From: Nocardioides daejeonensis | GTDB lineage: Bacteria > Actinomycetota > Actinomycetes > Propionibacteriales > Nocardioidaceae | Direction: 5' to 3' | DNA: 64,000 nucleotides | Assembly: GCF_003194585.1 (NCBI RefSeq) | Contig: NZ_QHKZ01000002.1 | Location: 186,001-250,000 of the forward strand | Part shown: positions 37,145-47,140 of the stretch, piece by piece | How the letters are laid out: every line of letters starts with the position of its first letter | Numbering within the stretch: position 1 is the first letter of the stretch | Notes under the pieces: model-generated | Told to the model about the DNA's origin: nothing | The model's input: only the letters and a program-made list of their open reading frames with translations | The model's database searches: none | Position numbers and translations under genes: made by a program

Positions 37145-37867
37145 ATGGACAACTCTAGCGGAGTCGGAGTGCTCGACAAAGCGGCCCTGGTGCTTTCCGC
37201 ACTGGAGGCGGGACCGGCCACTCTCGCCGGCCTGGTGGCCGGCACCGGCCTGGCCCGGCCGACGGCACACCGCCTGGCGGTCGCCCTGGAGCACCACCGT
37301 CTCGTCGCCCGAGACATGCAGGGACGCTTCGTTCTCGGCCCCCGCCTGGCCGAGCTCTCCGCCGCGGCGGGCGAGGACCGACTGCTGGCAGCGGCCGGCC
37401 CCGTTCTGGCGCGACTGCGCGACATCACCGGCGAGTCGGCGCAGCTGTGGCGACGCCAGGGGGAGCACCGCGTCTGCGTGGCGGCTGCCGAGCGACCGAG
37501 CGGCCTGCGCGACACGATCCCGGTGGGGTCGCAGCTCACGATGCGAGCCGGCTCCGCAGCCCAGGTGCTCCTCGCCTGGGAGGACCCGGAGCGAATGCAC
37601 CGCGGCCTGCAGAACGCCGCCTTCTCCGCCACGGCTCTCTCCGGCATCCGTCGTCGGGGCTGGGCGCAGTCGATCGGCGAGCGCGAGCAGGGCGTCGCCT
37701 CGGTCTCCGCGCCGGTGCGCTCCCCCAGCGGCAAGATCATCGCCGCCGTCTCCGTCTCCGGACCGCTGGAGCGACTCTCGCGCCAGCCGGGCCGGATGCA
37801 CGCCCCCGCCGTCATGGCCGCCGCCGAGCGGCTCTCGGAGTCACTGCGGCGCGCCGCCGCGGAATAG
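37145..37867 (+). CDS. IclR-family regulator, NdgR/LtbR-like
   Basis: The protein has 240 residues. The winged helix is [20 protein letters not shown] then [20 protein letters not shown] near 20-50, with the IclR effector domain ([33 protein letters not shown]). Its position, divergent from leuCD, is that of NdgR in streptomycetes and LtbR in corynebacteria, which repress leucine and sometimes tryptophan genes. It probably controls leuCD and itself. Confidence 0.88.
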   Translation: MDNSSGVGVLDKAALVLSALEAGPATLAGLVAGTGLARPTAHRLAVALEHHRLVARDMQGRFVLGPRLAELSAAAGEDRLLAAAGPVLARLRDITGESAQLWRRQGEHRVCVAAAERPSGLRDTIPVGSQLTMRAGSAAQVLLAWEDPERMHRGLQNAAFSATALSGIRRRGWAQSIGEREQGVASVSAPVRSPSGKIIAAVSVSGPLERLSRQPGRMHAPAVMAAAERLSESLRRAAAE

Positions 37868-37894
37868 CAGGGCGGCGCGGCGGCTGTCGAGACG

Positions 37895-37954
37895 CTTCGA
37901 TGGAGCGCCAGGGCTCCTTCTCCGCGTTCTGCCAGCCCTCACGCTCCATCGAAG
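37895..37954. terminator. Long nested hairpin between the IclR gene and ogt
   Basis: CTTCGATGGAGCG (37895-37907) pairs exactly with CGCTCCATCGAAG (37942-37954); AGGGCT and AGCCCT (37910-37915, 37934-37939) pair inside. It sits between converging genes and may be a terminator or a dispersed repeat. Confidence 0.55.
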
Positions 37955-37988
37955 GCGAGGGGCGGCGTACGGCGGAGCGGGGGTGGGC

Positions 37989-38471
37989 TCAGAAGAGGAC
38001 GTCGGCCTCGATGTCGAGGAGCACCTGCTTGCGGTCCATCCCTCCTGCATAGCCGGTCAGCGTGCCGTCGGCGCCGATGACGCGGTGGCAAGGCACCACG
38101 ATTGGGATCGGGTTGCGCCCGTTGGCCAGGCCGACGGCGCGCGAGGCGGCATTGGTGCGGCCGAGCCGGTGCGCGATCTGCCCGTAGGTCGCCGTCTCGC
38201 CCCACGGGATCTTGCAGAGCTGGGCCCAGACCTGTTGCTGGAAGTCGGTGCCGATCGGCGCCAGCGGGAGTGTGAACTCCTTGAGCTCACGGGCGAAGTA
38301 CGCCGCCAGTTGTGCCCGCGCCTCGACGAGGAGCGGGGCGTCGTCACAGCACTCGCCTACTGGCCGGCCGTCCTCCGGACGGCGGTGGGGACTGAACTCG
38401 ACGCGCGTGATCGCGTCGTCCTGCGCCACGATGCGCAGATCTCCGACGGGTGACTGCATCACTGTCCACAT
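37989..38471 (-). CDS. ogt: Methylated-DNA--protein-cysteine methyltransferase
   Basis: The protein has 160 residues. The active site is VVPCHRVIGADG near 125-136 with TATYGQIAHRLG near 95 and GYAGGMDRKQVLL at the end. It takes methyl groups from O6-methylguanine onto its Cys. ATG at 38471 is preferred because AGGAG lies upstream; ATG at 38459 would form TGATG with the ada-alkA stop. The overlap with that gene indicates one alkylation-repair operon. Confidence 0.93.
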   Translation of the reverse strand: MWTVMQSPVGDLRIVAQDDAITRVEFSPHRRPEDGRPVGECCDDAPLLVEARAQLAAYFARELKEFTLPLAPIGTDFQQQVWAQLCKIPWGETATYGQIAHRLGRTNAASRAVGLANGRNPIPIVVPCHRVIGADGTLTGYAGGMDRKQVLLDIEADVLF

Positions 38472-39970
38472 GGGTGGATCCTCTCCTCGCTCAACGAATG
38501 CCACAGGTGCTGCTGGGCGTAGGAACGCCAGGGACGCCACCGGCCAGCCAACCCGCCGACCTCCTGTCCCGGCGCGAGACGGCCGAGCGCCTGCCGGGTG
38601 CCGGCGTCGCCGCCCAACAGCACATCCGGGTGTGCCAGTGCCCGCATCAGGATGTAGTCGGCGGTCCAGGGGCCGATCCCGCGGAGGCCGAGCAGGCGCG
38701 CCCGCGACTCCTCACGATCCATGGCGTGGTCGAGTGGGAGCGTGCCGTCGGCGATCGCCCGCGCGATCCCCGTCAGCGCCTCCGCGCGGGCGCGCGGCAT
38801 GGCCAGCGCTGCCGGGTCGTGACCGGCGAGCGCACCGGGCCCGGGGAAGAGGTGGGTCAGCCCCTCGTCGGTCGGCTCGGGCAGCGACTCCCCCAGGTCG
38901 ACGGCAAGACGCGCCGCGAGCGTCCGGGCAGCCGCAACGCTCACCTGCTGCCCCAGCACCGCCCGCACCGCAAGCTCGGGCCCGGAGACATGGCCGGGAA
39001 CGCGGAGGCCGGGGTGGCGGCGTACCAGCGCGGCGAGGAGCGGGTCGGCACCCAGCTCGTCGTCGACGGCCACCGGGTCGCAGTCGGCATCGATCAGGCG
39101 GCGTACCCGCTCCGTAGCGGCCGCCAGGTCGCGTAGATCGCCCAGCCGGAACGTCGCCTCGACCTGGGCGACCCCGCCCACGTCGAGGTGGTCGCGCAGC
39201 TCGAGTCGCACGGAGCCAGGTCCGTGCGGAAGATCGAGCGTGCGGGCGTACCAGCCAGGGCCCGCCGCCTCGACGCCGGGCACCGCACGGACCGCCAGGA
39301 ACGCCAGAAGGGCCGACCCGGCGAAGGGCGTGCGCACCGGCAGCCGGTGGTGCACGACCAGTGCGGCTCCCGGCCGGGGCACGTCGGCGGCGGTGCGGGA
39401 TCGCTGCGGGGAGCGCCGTTGCCGGAGTCGGCTCGGTGAGCTCGCGTAGACCTCGGCGAAGGTGTCGTTGAACTGGCGCACGCTGGAGAAGCCCGCGGCG
39501 AAGGCGACGTCCGCGAGCGGCAGCTCGGTCGTCTCGACGAGCACGCGCGCCGTCTGGGCGCGCCGCGCTCTCGCGAGAGCGAGCGGGCCGGCACCGAGCT
39601 GCGCCGTCAGCAGCCTGCCGAGATGGCGCGGCGTATAGCCGAGCCGAGCCGCCAGGCCGGGTACGCCCTCGCGATCGACGATGCCATCGGCGATCAGGCG
39701 CATCGCCCGGCCGGCGACGTCGGCTGCCAGGTCCCAGTCGGGGTCACCCGGTGTGGCGTCCGGCAGGCAGCGCTTGCAGGCACGGAACCCCTCGGACTGG
39801 GCGGCGGCAGCGGTCGGATAGAAGCTGACGTGAGCGAAGGCCGGGGTACGTGCCGGGCAGGAGGGGCGACAGTAGATGCCCGTGGTGTGCACCGCGGTCA
39901 CGAAGCGTCCGTCGAACCTGCGGTCCCGACTCTTCACGGCCCGGTAGCAGGCCTCCCGATCTCGGTGCAT
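38459..39970 (-). CDS. Ada-AlkA fusion: methyl-sensing activator and 3-methyladenine DNA glycosylase
   Basis: The protein has 503 residues. Residues 1-75 are the Ada zinc domain with Cys34, Cys38, Cys65 and Cys68 (GIYCRPSCPAR; FRACKRCLPD), the methyl-phosphotriester acceptor. Residues 85-185 are an AraC-type helix-turn-helix (DVAFAAGFSSVRQFNDTFAEVY). Residues 200-503 are AlkA with LRGIGPWTADYILMRALA near 450, including the catalytic Asp. It lacks the O6-methyltransferase half of E. coli Ada; that function is the adjacent ogt. It likely activates its own operon on alkylation damage. Confidence 0.93.
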   Translation of the reverse strand: MHRDREACYRAVKSRDRRFDGRFVTAVHTTGIYCRPSCPARTPAFAHVSFYPTAAAAQSEGFRACKRCLPDATPGDPDWDLAADVAGRAMRLIADGIVDREGVPGLAARLGYTPRHLGRLLTAQLGAGPLALARARRAQTARVLVETTELPLADVAFAAGFSSVRQFNDTFAEVYASSPSRLRQRRSPQRSRTAADVPRPGAALVVHHRLPVRTPFAGSALLAFLAVRAVPGVEAAGPGWYARTLDLPHGPGSVRLELRDHLDVGGVAQVEATFRLGDLRDLAAATERVRRLIDADCDPVAVDDELGADPLLAALVRRHPGLRVPGHVSGPELAVRAVLGQQVSVAAARTLAARLAVDLGESLPEPTDEGLTHLFPGPGALAGHDPAALAMPRARAEALTGIARAIADGTLPLDHAMDREESRARLLGLRGIGPWTADYILMRALAHPDVLLGGDAGTRQALGRLAPGQEVGGLAGRWRPWRSYAQQHLWHSLSEERIHPCGQ

Positions 39971-39983
39971 GTCCCTATGGTGC

Positions 39984-40016
39984 CCGACTCCCCCGACATC
40001 TTCTCGCGGGAATCGG
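39984..40016 (-). terminator. Hairpin between the response regulator and ada-alkA genes
   Basis: CCGACTCCC (39984-39992) pairs with GGGAATCGG (40008-40016) with one G-U, 15-base loop, just past the response regulator stop on the complement. No T tract. Confidence 0.4.
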
Positions 40017-40031
40017 ACATGACCGTCGTGC

Positions 40032-40712
40032 TCAGTTCCGGTGATAGCGCCGCTCGGGCCGCCCGGCCCCGCCGTACCTCAACCGCACTCCGGCCGTGCC
40101 GGTCTCCACACAGTGCTCGAGGTAGCGCCGTGCCGAGACGCGCGAGACCCCGACCCGCTCTGCACACTCGGCCGCGGAGAGGTCGGCCTCCTCCGGCAGC
40201 CCGGCAAGCACCTCGAGCACCGCCTCCAGCGTCGGCTGGCTCAGCCCCTTCGGAAGCGCCGCACGTGCGGGGCGCATCCCCGCGGCGAAAACCGCATCGA
40301 TCGCGACCTGACCGGACTCGGCCTCATCGAGCGCCTGCAGCTGAGCGGCGAACGCCTCCATGCGCACCCGGAGGTCTTCGAAGTCGAACGGCTTGACCAG
40401 GTAGTGGGTCGCACCGCCGGCGGCGGCGGCGCGCACCGTCTCCGCCTCGCGGGCAGCGGTCACCATGAGCACACCGACGTCGTTGCCGGCCCCCCGGAGG
40501 CGCCGGAGTACCTCGATCCCGGTCAGGTCGGGCAGGTGGACGTCGAGCAGCACGAGATCCGGGCCCAGGCGGTCGATCTCGCTCAACGCCGTCGCCCCGG
40601 TCCCGGCGGTGCCGACCACCTCGAAGCCCCGCATCCGCTCCACGAATCGGGTGTGGATGGAGGCCACCATGAAGTCGTCGTCGACCACCAGCACGCGCAG
40701 CGGAGGGTTCAC
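40032..40712 (-). CDS. Response regulator of the CitB/DctR type
   Basis: The protein has 226 residues from the GTG at 40712. Receiver domain: VLVVDDDFMVASIHTRFVE with acidic pocket near 9-11, phosphoacceptor Asp in LVLLDVHLPDLTG near 55, and KPF near 106. The C-terminal part has an HTH (DLSAAECAERVGVSRVSARR). Its start overlaps the histidine kinase stop (GTGA). It likely activates the divergent tct operon in response to a carboxylate. Confidence 0.92.
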   Translation of the reverse strand: MNPPLRVLVVDDDFMVASIHTRFVERMRGFEVVGTAGTGATALSEIDRLGPDLVLLDVHLPDLTGIEVLRRLRGAGNDVGVLMVTAAREAETVRAAAAGGATHYLVKPFDFEDLRVRMEAFAAQLQALDEAESGQVAIDAVFAAGMRPARAALPKGLSQPTLEAVLEVLAGLPEEADLSAAECAERVGVSRVSARRYLEHCVETGTAGVRLRYGGAGRPERRYHRN

Positions 40713-42346
40713 GAGGTGCTCCTGCTCGTCATCGGGAGGACGGCGGTGAAGACCGCGCCCTGCTGATTGTGCACCGAGACGTGACCGCCCCGCCGAGCGC
40801 ACACCACCTGCACCAACGCCAGTCCCACGCCACGACCGCTGGCGTCCGAAGGCTTGGTGCTCCATCCACGCCGGAAGATCTCGTCGACCGCTTCCGGCGG
40901 CACTCCGCTGCCGGTGTCGAGGACCTGGACGGCGACGGCGTCCTCGGTCACTGCCAGTTGTACGTCGATCCTCCGGCCTCCCGCCGCGACCGTCGCGTCG
41001 ATCGCGTTGTCGACCAGGTTGCCGAGCACGGTGCCGACGTCGGCCGACAGGTCGGGGTCCAGGTGAGGCAGGACGGTGTCGGCCAGCACCACCTCGATGC
41101 CCCGCTCGGCCGCGAGACTGATCTTCGCGATGAGCAGTGCGGCCACGGCGGGATCCAAGACACGGGCAGTGACCAGCTCGTTGATCTCCGCCCGCCGTCG
41201 GGTGAGGGTGCCGATCAGCGCCGACACCTCGTCGTAGGCCTCCAGCTGCACCAGTCCGGAGATCATGTGGAGCTGGTTGCTGAACTCGTGGGTCTGCGCG
41301 CGCAGCGTCTCGGTGATGCTCTCCCGCGCGGTCAGCTCGCTCTGCATCGCCAGCAGCTCGGTCCGGTCGCGCAGCGTGGTCACGGCACCGACCTGTCGGC
41401 CGCCGTACCGCACCGGGTTGCGGTTCGCCACCAGGACCCGCTCCCCCACCACGAGCACGCGGTCGTGCTGGTCCCCACCGCCGGTGAGTAGGTCCAGGAC
41501 CTGCGGCTGCACGGGGAGATCAGCCACCGGCGTGCCCTCCGCCCCGACAGCGGCGTCGAGGTCGAGCAGCTTCCGCGCGCTGTCGTTGAGCACGGTGATC
41601 ACGCCGTCGGCGCCGACCGCGACGACGCCCTCGCGGACCGACCGGAGCAGCGCCTCGCGGTGATCGGCGAGCGCGGCGATCTCCACCGGCTCCAGACCGC
41701 GGGTACGTCGCTTCACCAGACGTGACAGCAACCAGGCGCCGATCAGCCCGAGCGCCAGGCCGAGGCCCAGGAAGCGCACCAGGTCCGGAAGCAGGTCGGC
41801 GGCACGGTCGGCGAGCGAGGGGTAGTCGTCCATCACGACGACGATGCCGACCTGCGCCGGCGGCCGCGGTCCGTCAGGCGTGCCGGTCGCGGCCCCGGCG
41901 TCGAAGACCGGTGCGTGGGCGGCCAGAGCGGTGCGACCGCGCTCTTGGACGTCACCGCTCCAGGTGCGACCCTGATCGGCGCCACTCTCGTCCAGGCGCA
42001 CCCGCCTCCCGACGGCCGTCGGGTCCGAGCTGACCAGGATCCGGCCCTGTGCATCCGTCAGGTGCACGACGGTGGCGCCGCTGCGCCTGCGGAACTGCTC
42101 GGCGTACGACGTCAGGGACTGGAGCACGGGCCGCTGGCTGAGCTGCGTGCGTACCACCTCGAGGTTGGCCAGGTCCTGGGCCGTCACCCGCAGCGGAACG
42201 GCGCGCTGCGCCCGGAAGTCGGCCTCGCTCTGCCGCAGCGAGGCGACGCTGGCGACCGCCAGCGCGATGAGCAGGATCGTCAGCTGGAGGAGCAGGAACT
42301 GCCCCGCCATCGAGAGCCGTGGCCGGGTGCTCCGCGGTGACCACAA
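40709..42346 (-). CDS. Sensor histidine kinase of the CitA/DcuS type
   Basis: The protein has about 545 residues. Two membrane segments (about 16-38 and 185-205) enclose an extracytoplasmic sensor domain; a PAS domain follows (REGVVAVGADGVITVLNDSAR), then the phosphoacceptor His in RAQTHEFSNQLHMISGL and the ATPase motifs NLVDNAIDA, DTGSGVP and GRGVGLALV. TTG at 42346 is chosen because AAAGGAGG lies nine bases upstream; TTG at 42373 is possible. CitA-family sensors bind citrate or C4-dicarboxylates, in line with the divergent tct genes. Confidence 0.9.
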   Translation of the reverse strand: MWSPRSTRPRLSMAGQFLLLQLTILLIALAVASVASLRQSEADFRAQRAVPLRVTAQDLANLEVVRTQLSQRPVLQSLTSYAEQFRRRSGATVVHLTDAQGRILVSSDPTAVGRRVRLDESGADQGRTWSGDVQERGRTALAAHAPVFDAGAATGTPDGPRPPAQVGIVVVMDDYPSLADRAADLLPDLVRFLGLGLALGLIGAWLLSRLVKRRTRGLEPVEIAALADHREALLRSVREGVVAVGADGVITVLNDSARKLLDLDAAVGAEGTPVADLPVQPQVLDLLTGGGDQHDRVLVVGERVLVANRNPVRYGGRQVGAVTTLRDRTELLAMQSELTARESITETLRAQTHEFSNQLHMISGLVQLEAYDEVSALIGTLTRRRAEINELVTARVLDPAVAALLIAKISLAAERGIEVVLADTVLPHLDPDLSADVGTVLGNLVDNAIDATVAAGGRRIDVQLAVTEDAVAVQVLDTGSGVPPEAVDEIFRRGWSTKPSDASGRGVGLALVQVVCARRGGHVSVHNQQGAVFTAVLPMTSRSTS

Positions 42347-42439
42347 GTTCCATAACCTCCTTTGCTTCCGCAACGGTGACGCTCACCACATCATCGCCGC
42401 AGTATCACCCTGTACACACTCCCGACCTGAGGAGAGACG

Positions 42440-43441
42440 ATGACCCTCCCCGGCCCACGCCGACGGCACCGCGTGATCGCGGTCGGCCTCGGCCTCGTCC
42501 TGGCAGCCCTCAGCGCCACCGGATGTGGCGTCACCAGGGGTGACCCGTCGAAAGACATGACGATGTACATCCCGAACAGCCCCGGCGGCGGCTACGACCA
42601 GACGGGCCGAGCAGCGGTCGCCGTCCTCGAGGCCGAGAAGATCACCGGTGGCACGTTCCAGGTCACCAACATCATGGGAGCCGGCGGCTCGGTGGCCCTC
42701 ACCAGCCTGATGAACGCCGAGGGCGACGGCAACGTGATGATGACCGTCGGGCTCGGCGTGGTCGGCTCCTCGTACTCCTTCGGCCTGCCGCACAAGCTCA
42801 AGGACGCCACCCCGCTCGCCCAGCTGATCGAGGACCAGGAGGGCGTGCTGGTGCCGGCCGACTCCCCGTACCGGACGATCGACGACTTCATCGAGGACTG
42901 GCGGAAGCGACCAGACCGGATCGCGGTGGGCGGCGGCTCCTCGCTCGGCGGGCCCGACCACCTCTTCCCGATGCAACTGGCCAGCACCGTGGGCGTCGAG
43001 CCCAAGAAAGTGCGCTACGTGCCCTACGACGGCGGCGGCCCGCTCACCAGCGCGCTGCTCGGCCACAAGATCGCTGTCGGCTTCAGCGGCCTCGGCGAGT
43101 TCGAGGGGCAGATCGAGGCTGGCGAGCTGCGCGTGCTGGCCGTCTCCGGCGAGGAGCGGATGGACGGGTTCGCCGAGGAGATTCCGACGCTGGTCGAGTC
43201 GGGTGTCGACCTGGTCTTCACCAACTGGCGCGGTGTGGTGGCCCCGCCCGGCATCTCGGAGAAACGCCGTCAGGAGCTGATCGGCTACCTCGAGCGGATG
43301 CACGACACCCCGCAGTGGAAGCAGGCGCTGGAGGACAACAAGTGGATCGACGCGTTCAAGACCGGCGATGAGTTCGGCACGTTCCTGGAGGAGCAGGACG
43401 AGCGCGTGGCGACGACCCTGGAGGAGTTGGGACTGCTATGA
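42440..43441 (+). CDS. tctC: Tripartite tricarboxylate transporter, substrate-binding lipoprotein
   Basis: The protein has 333 residues. A lipoprotein signal ends near ALSATGCG at residue 28. The Bug/TctC fold follows: MYIPNSPGGGYDQTGRA near 40, TNIMGAGGSVALTSLM near 70, and a late VAPPGISEKRRQELIG. It captures a carboxylate outside the membrane for the TctBA carrier. GGAGAG precedes the ATG. First gene of tctCBA-usp, divergent from the two-component genes. Substrate not determined. Confidence 0.93.
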   Translation: MTLPGPRRRHRVIAVGLGLVLAALSATGCGVTRGDPSKDMTMYIPNSPGGGYDQTGRAAVAVLEAEKITGGTFQVTNIMGAGGSVALTSLMNAEGDGNVMMTVGLGVVGSSYSFGLPHKLKDATPLAQLIEDQEGVLVPADSPYRTIDDFIEDWRKRPDRIAVGGGSSLGGPDHLFPMQLASTVGVEPKKVRYVPYDGGGPLTSALLGHKIAVGFSGLGEFEGQIEAGELRVLAVSGEERMDGFAEEIPTLVESGVDLVFTNWRGVVAPPGISEKRRQELIGYLERMHDTPQWKQALEDNKWIDAFKTGDEFGTFLEEQDERVATTLEELGLL

Positions 43442-43965
43442 GTGAGATCTCAGAGGTCGGCATGGCCGAGCTGGAGTCGCCCGAGCAGGGTGGCGACCGT
43501 GCACAGTTCGGTCTCGCCGCGCTGCTGGCGCTGATCGGCGGCTACACGCTCTACGACGCCCAGTCGCTCCGGGTCGGCTTCGGTGACCCGGTCGGCCCCC
43601 AGGCGTTCCCCTACGTGATCGGCAGCGTGATGCTGCTCCTCTCCGTCCTGCTCGTGGTGGCCACCCTGCGCGGGGATCGGGGCACCGTCGAGGGCGGTGA
43701 GGACGTCGACCTCAGCCAAGGCACCGACTGGGTGACCGTGCTCAAGCTGGTGGGAGTGCTGGTCTTCACCATCGCCACGATCAAGCCGCTGGGCTGGGCG
43801 ATCACCGGCGCGCTCCTCTTCGCCGGCAGCGCCTGGGCGTTGGGCAGCCGCACGCTGATCCGTGACCTGATCGTCGGCGCGGTGCTCTCCGTGGGGAGCT
43901 TCTATGCCTTCTACTCCGGCCTGGGCATCGCGCTCTCCCCCGGCATCCTGGACGGGATCCTGTGA
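43438..43965 (+). CDS. tctB: Tripartite tricarboxylate transporter small membrane subunit
   Basis: The protein has 175 residues and four hydrophobic segments (about 20-38, 55-75, 100-120, 140-165). It matches TctB in length and in [20 protein letters not shown] near 43. Overlaps tctC by four bases (ATGA) and tctA by TGATG, so the operon is translationally coupled. It accompanies the large subunit in symport. Confidence 0.88.
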   Translation: MSEISEVGMAELESPEQGGDRAQFGLAALLALIGGYTLYDAQSLRVGFGDPVGPQAFPYVIGSVMLLLSVLLVVATLRGDRGTVEGGEDVDLSQGTDWVTVLKLVGVLVFTIATIKPLGWAITGALLFAGSAWALGSRTLIRDLIVGAVLSVGSFYAFYSGLGIALSPGILDGIL

Positions 43966-45470
43966 TGGACAACGTGAACCTGCTGCTCGACGGACTCGGC
44001 GCCGCCGCCAGCCCCGAGAACCTCATGTACGCCGCCATCGGCGTCATTCTGGGCACCTTCGTCGGGGTGCTCCCCGGCATCGGGCCCGCCATGGCGGTGG
44101 CACTGTTGCTGCCGGTCACCTTCGGGCTGGGACCGACCCAGTCGTTCATCATGTTCGCCGGCATCTACTACGGCGGCATGTACGGAGGGTCGACGACCTC
44201 GATCCTGCTGAACACCCCGGGCGAGTCGGCGTCGGTGATGACGGCGCTGGAGGGCAACAAGATGGCGAAGAAGGGCCGCGCTGCCCAAGCGCTGGCCACC
44301 GCAGCCATCGGCTCCTTCATCGCCGGCACCATCGGCACTCTTCTAGTGGCGTTCTGCGCTCCCTGGCTGGCTGACATCGGGGTGGAGATCGGCGCGCCGT
44401 CGTACTTCGCGATCATCGTGCTTGCCATGGTGCTGGTCACCAGCGTGCTCGGAGACTCCAAGCTGCGCGGCTTCATCTCGCTCTTCCTCGGCCTCACCAT
44501 CGGGCTGGTCGGGATGGACCTCAACACCGGGCAGCCCCGGCTCAGCTTCGACCAGCCACTGCTGGCCGACCGTCTCGACATCGTCGTGGTCGCAGTCGGT
44601 ATCTTCGCTCTCGGCGAGGCGCTCTGGGTGGCCGCACACCTGCGCCGCAAGCCGCTCGAGGTCATCCCGGTCGGACAGCCCTGGATGGGCAAGGAGGACT
44701 GGAAGCGCAGCTGGGGCCCGTGGTTCCGGGGCACCGCACTCGGGTTCCCGTTCGGCGCCGTACCGGCAGGAGGAGCCGAGACGCCCACGTTCCTCTCCTA
44801 CGTGCTCGAGCGCCGGCTGCGCAAGGGCGAGGAGTTCGGGGAGGGTGCGATCGAAGGCGTGGCCGGCCCCGAAGCCGCCAACAACGCCTCCGCAGCGGGG
44901 ACCTTCGTGCCGCTGCTGGCGATGGGCATCCCGGTGACGGCGACCTCGGCCGTCATGCTGGCCGCGCTTCAGGGCCAGGGCATCCAGCCCGGACCGCAGC
45001 TGATGAGCGAGCATGCCGACCTGGTGTGGACGCTGCTGGCCAGCCTGCTGATCGGCAACGCGCTGCTGCTGGTCCTCAATCTTCCGCTGGCCCCGCTGTG
45101 GGCGAAGCTGCTGGTCATCCCCCGGCCCTACCTGTACGCCGGCATCCTCTTCTTCGCCTCCCTGGGCGCCTACTCGGCGAACCTGCAGCCCTTCGACGTC
45201 TTCCTGCTGCTGGTCTTCGGCCTGCTCGGACTGACGATGCGCCGGTTCGGTCTCCCGGTGCTGCCCCTGATCCTCGGCGTCATCCTCGGGCCGCTGGGCG
45301 AGAAGAGCTTCCGCGAGGCCCTCATCATCTCCGGCGGCGAAGCCTCGGGGCTCTTCAACGAGACACTCGCCATCGTGCTCTACGTGGTCGCTGTGTTGGC
45401 GATCGTGACCCCGCTGGTCCTGGGTGCCCTGCGCCGACGGACCCCGACCGATGTGGAGGTGCGCGCATGA
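43965..45470 (+). CDS. tctA: Tripartite tricarboxylate transporter large membrane subunit
   Basis: The protein has 501 residues with 11-12 hydrophobic segments. TctA signatures: [20 protein letters not shown] near 34, [20 protein letters not shown] near 68, and a repeat of the motif with [20 protein letters not shown] near 303. ATG at 43965 uses the tctB stop (TGATG); GTG at 43962 is an alternative. It carries tricarboxylates across the membrane together with TctB. Confidence 0.95.
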   Translation: MDNVNLLLDGLGAAASPENLMYAAIGVILGTFVGVLPGIGPAMAVALLLPVTFGLGPTQSFIMFAGIYYGGMYGGSTTSILLNTPGESASVMTALEGNKMAKKGRAAQALATAAIGSFIAGTIGTLLVAFCAPWLADIGVEIGAPSYFAIIVLAMVLVTSVLGDSKLRGFISLFLGLTIGLVGMDLNTGQPRLSFDQPLLADRLDIVVVAVGIFALGEALWVAAHLRRKPLEVIPVGQPWMGKEDWKRSWGPWFRGTALGFPFGAVPAGGAETPTFLSYVLERRLRKGEEFGEGAIEGVAGPEAANNASAAGTFVPLLAMGIPVTATSAVMLAALQGQGIQPGPQLMSEHADLVWTLLASLLIGNALLLVLNLPLAPLWAKLLVIPRPYLYAGILFFASLGAYSANLQPFDVFLLLVFGLLGLTMRRFGLPVLPLILGVILGPLGEKSFREALIISGGEASGLFNETLAIVLYVVAVLAIVTPLVLGALRRRTPTDVEVRA

Positions 45471-45862
45471 GCCGCACGATCGTCGTTGCCTACACCCCCG
45501 ACCAGTTCGGCCAGGCCGCGGTCGAGGCCGCCGTCGCCGAGGCGCGGCTGCGTGACGCGGAGCTTCTGGTGGTCAACGGCACCCGGGGCGACGCGCTGGT
45601 CGACGACAGCTTCGCCGGCAGCGCACAGCTCACGGAGCTGACCGCCCGGCTGGCCGCCACCGGTGTCAGCGCCGAGGTGCGTCAGGTGGTCGGCGCCGAC
45701 GTCGGCGACCTGGTGGTCGAGGTCGCCCAGGAGCGTGGAGCCATCCTGGTCGTCGTCGGCGTACGCCGCCGCAGCCCGGTCGGCAAGCTGCTGATGGGCA
45801 GCGTCTCGCAACGGATCCTGCTGACGGCCGACTGCCCGGTGCTGGCGGTCAAGCCGGACTGA
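45467..45862 (+). CDS. Universal stress protein (UspA) domain protein
   Basis: The protein has 131 residues with the UspA start [20 protein letters not shown] and the ATP-binding end [20 protein letters not shown] (G-x2-G-x9-GS type) then CPVLAVKP. It overlaps tctA by four bases, so it is made with the transporter. Usp proteins bind ATP and often tune the activity of partner transporters; here such a role is inferred from the operon alone. Confidence 0.9.
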   Translation: MSRTIVVAYTPDQFGQAAVEAAVAEARLRDAELLVVNGTRGDALVDDSFAGSAQLTELTARLAATGVSAEVRQVVGADVGDLVVEVAQERGAILVVVGVRRRSPVGKLLMGSVSQRILLTADCPVLAVKPD

Positions 45863-45874
45863 CTTCGGCTCAGC

Positions 45875-45914
45875 TGCACGGCACCGCTGGTGAGCGATCA
45901 CCGACGGTGCCGTG
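45875..45914. terminator. Bidirectional terminator between usp and the chemoreceptor gene
   Basis: GCACGGCACCG (45875-45885) pairs with CGGTGCCGTGC (45904-45914); GGTGA/TCACC pairs inside with a 2x2 internal loop. It lies between converging genes. Confidence 0.8.
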
Positions 45915-45922
45915 CGCGTGTC

Positions 45923-47140
45923 TCACCGGATCTGGCTGAGGAACTCCCCCACCTGCATCCGGAGGTCGGCAGCCAGCCGGGACAGCTCCAGTGAGGCGGT
46001 CGTCATCTGTGAGGCTCCGGAGCTGGTCTCCTCCGTGGCGCTGCCGATCGCCCCGATGTCCTCACCTACCTGGGTCACCGCGAGCGCGGCCCGGCTGGTG
46101 GTCTCGCTCAGCTCCGCAGACGCCTGGCGCTGCTCGGAGACGGATCCGGCGATGGTGCTGATGTTGTCACCCATGCCGCGCACGGTGGTGGTGATCGTCG
46201 AGATCGCCTCGATGACGCCAGCGGTCGCATCCTGCATCGACTGCACCTGCGACTCGATCCGCTCGGTCGCCTCAGAGGTCTGGCCGGCCAGGGACTTCAC
46301 CTCGGCCGCCACCACGGCGAAACCCTTGCCGGACTCGCCGGCGCGGGCGGCCTCGATCGTCGCGTTGAGGGCGAGGAGCCGGGTCTGGCTGGCGACCTCG
46401 TTGATGAGGTTGACCACCTCGCCGATCTCCTTGGAGGCGACCGCCAGTCCGTCGATGGTCGCCATCGTCGCCTCGGCCTCCCGTACGGCGTCCGCACCGG
46501 CCTCGTTGGACGCGCCGGCCTGCAGCTCGATCGCCTTTACGGTGGCGGCGAGCTCCTCGACGGCGGCTGCGGCGACGGTGACCGCCTCCGTCGCCGTACC
46601 TGCGCCGTGGGCGACCTGACTCGCGCGCCCCGCGGTCTCCTCGGCTCCGGTGGCAAGCGTGCGCGATGCGGCCTCCATCTCCGTGGCGGCAGCCGCGACC
46701 TGCTCCGCCAGGCCGAGCACGGCCTCCTCGAAGGAGTCGGCGAGCTCCCGACGGCGTTGATGTGCCTGCTCCAGCGCCTGCTGTCCCTGGGCCATGGAGT
46801 CGATGGCCTGGTTGATGGTGCCGGCGCCGGCACGGAAGCTGCCGAGCATGCCCCGCTGCAGGAACCTCCGGTGGAACTCCGAGTGGCTCGCCGCACTCAG
46901 CGAGGCGCTCGACTCCCGGACGTAGGCGTCCGTGAGGTCGAGGAGATGGTTGATGGCGTCACGGGCCCGCACCAGCTCCGGATCGTCGCCGAGGGTGGGG
47001 ACACGAGGCTCCAGGTCGCCTCTGGCTGCGGCGGAGCAGACCTGGGTGATCTCGGCGAGGGCACGGCGCAGCGCGACGACCTCGTCGGGGTCGCCGGCCC
47101 GGTGCTCCTCGGCGGCCGGGGTCAGTTCCATGGTGCTCAT
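45923..47140 (-). CDS. Soluble methyl-accepting chemotaxis protein
   Basis: The protein has 405 residues and no membrane segment. Residues 30-130 resemble a HAMP-like input region ([38 protein letters not shown]). The signalling hairpin tip is [20 protein letters not shown] then [20 protein letters not shown] near 253-290, and helix pairs surround it. It relays to CheA/CheW. GGAGG precedes the ATG at 47140. The start overlaps the PAS gene stop (ATGA), so the PAS protein probably supplies the sensing. Confidence 0.93.
   Translation of the reverse strand: MSTMELTPAAEEHRAGDPDEVVALRRALAEITQVCSAAARGDLEPRVPTLGDDPELVRARDAINHLLDLTDAYVRESSASLSAASHSEFHRRFLQRGMLGSFRAGAGTINQAIDSMAQGQQALEQAHQRRRELADSFEEAVLGLAEQVAAAATEMEAASRTLATGAEETAGRASQVAHGAGTATEAVTVAAAAVEELAATVKAIELQAGASNEAGADAVREAEATMATIDGLAVASKEIGEVVNLINEVASQTRLLALNATIEAARAGESGKGFAVVAAEVKSLAGQTSEATERIESQVQSMQDATAGVIEAISTITTTVRGMGDNISTIAGSVSEQRQASAELSETTSRAALAVTQVGEDIGAIGSATEETSSGASQMTTASLELSRLAADLRMQVGEFLSQIR

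Noticed and set aside
37868..37988. Attachment site or integron-like repeat at the IclR-ogt junction
   Set aside because: The inverted repeat is explained by a hairpin between converging genes; there is no integrase or target duplication.
44720..45466. N-terminal extension of the UspA protein
   Set aside because: It lies inside tctA in another frame and lacks domain content; [13 protein letters not shown] at 45467 is the natural start.
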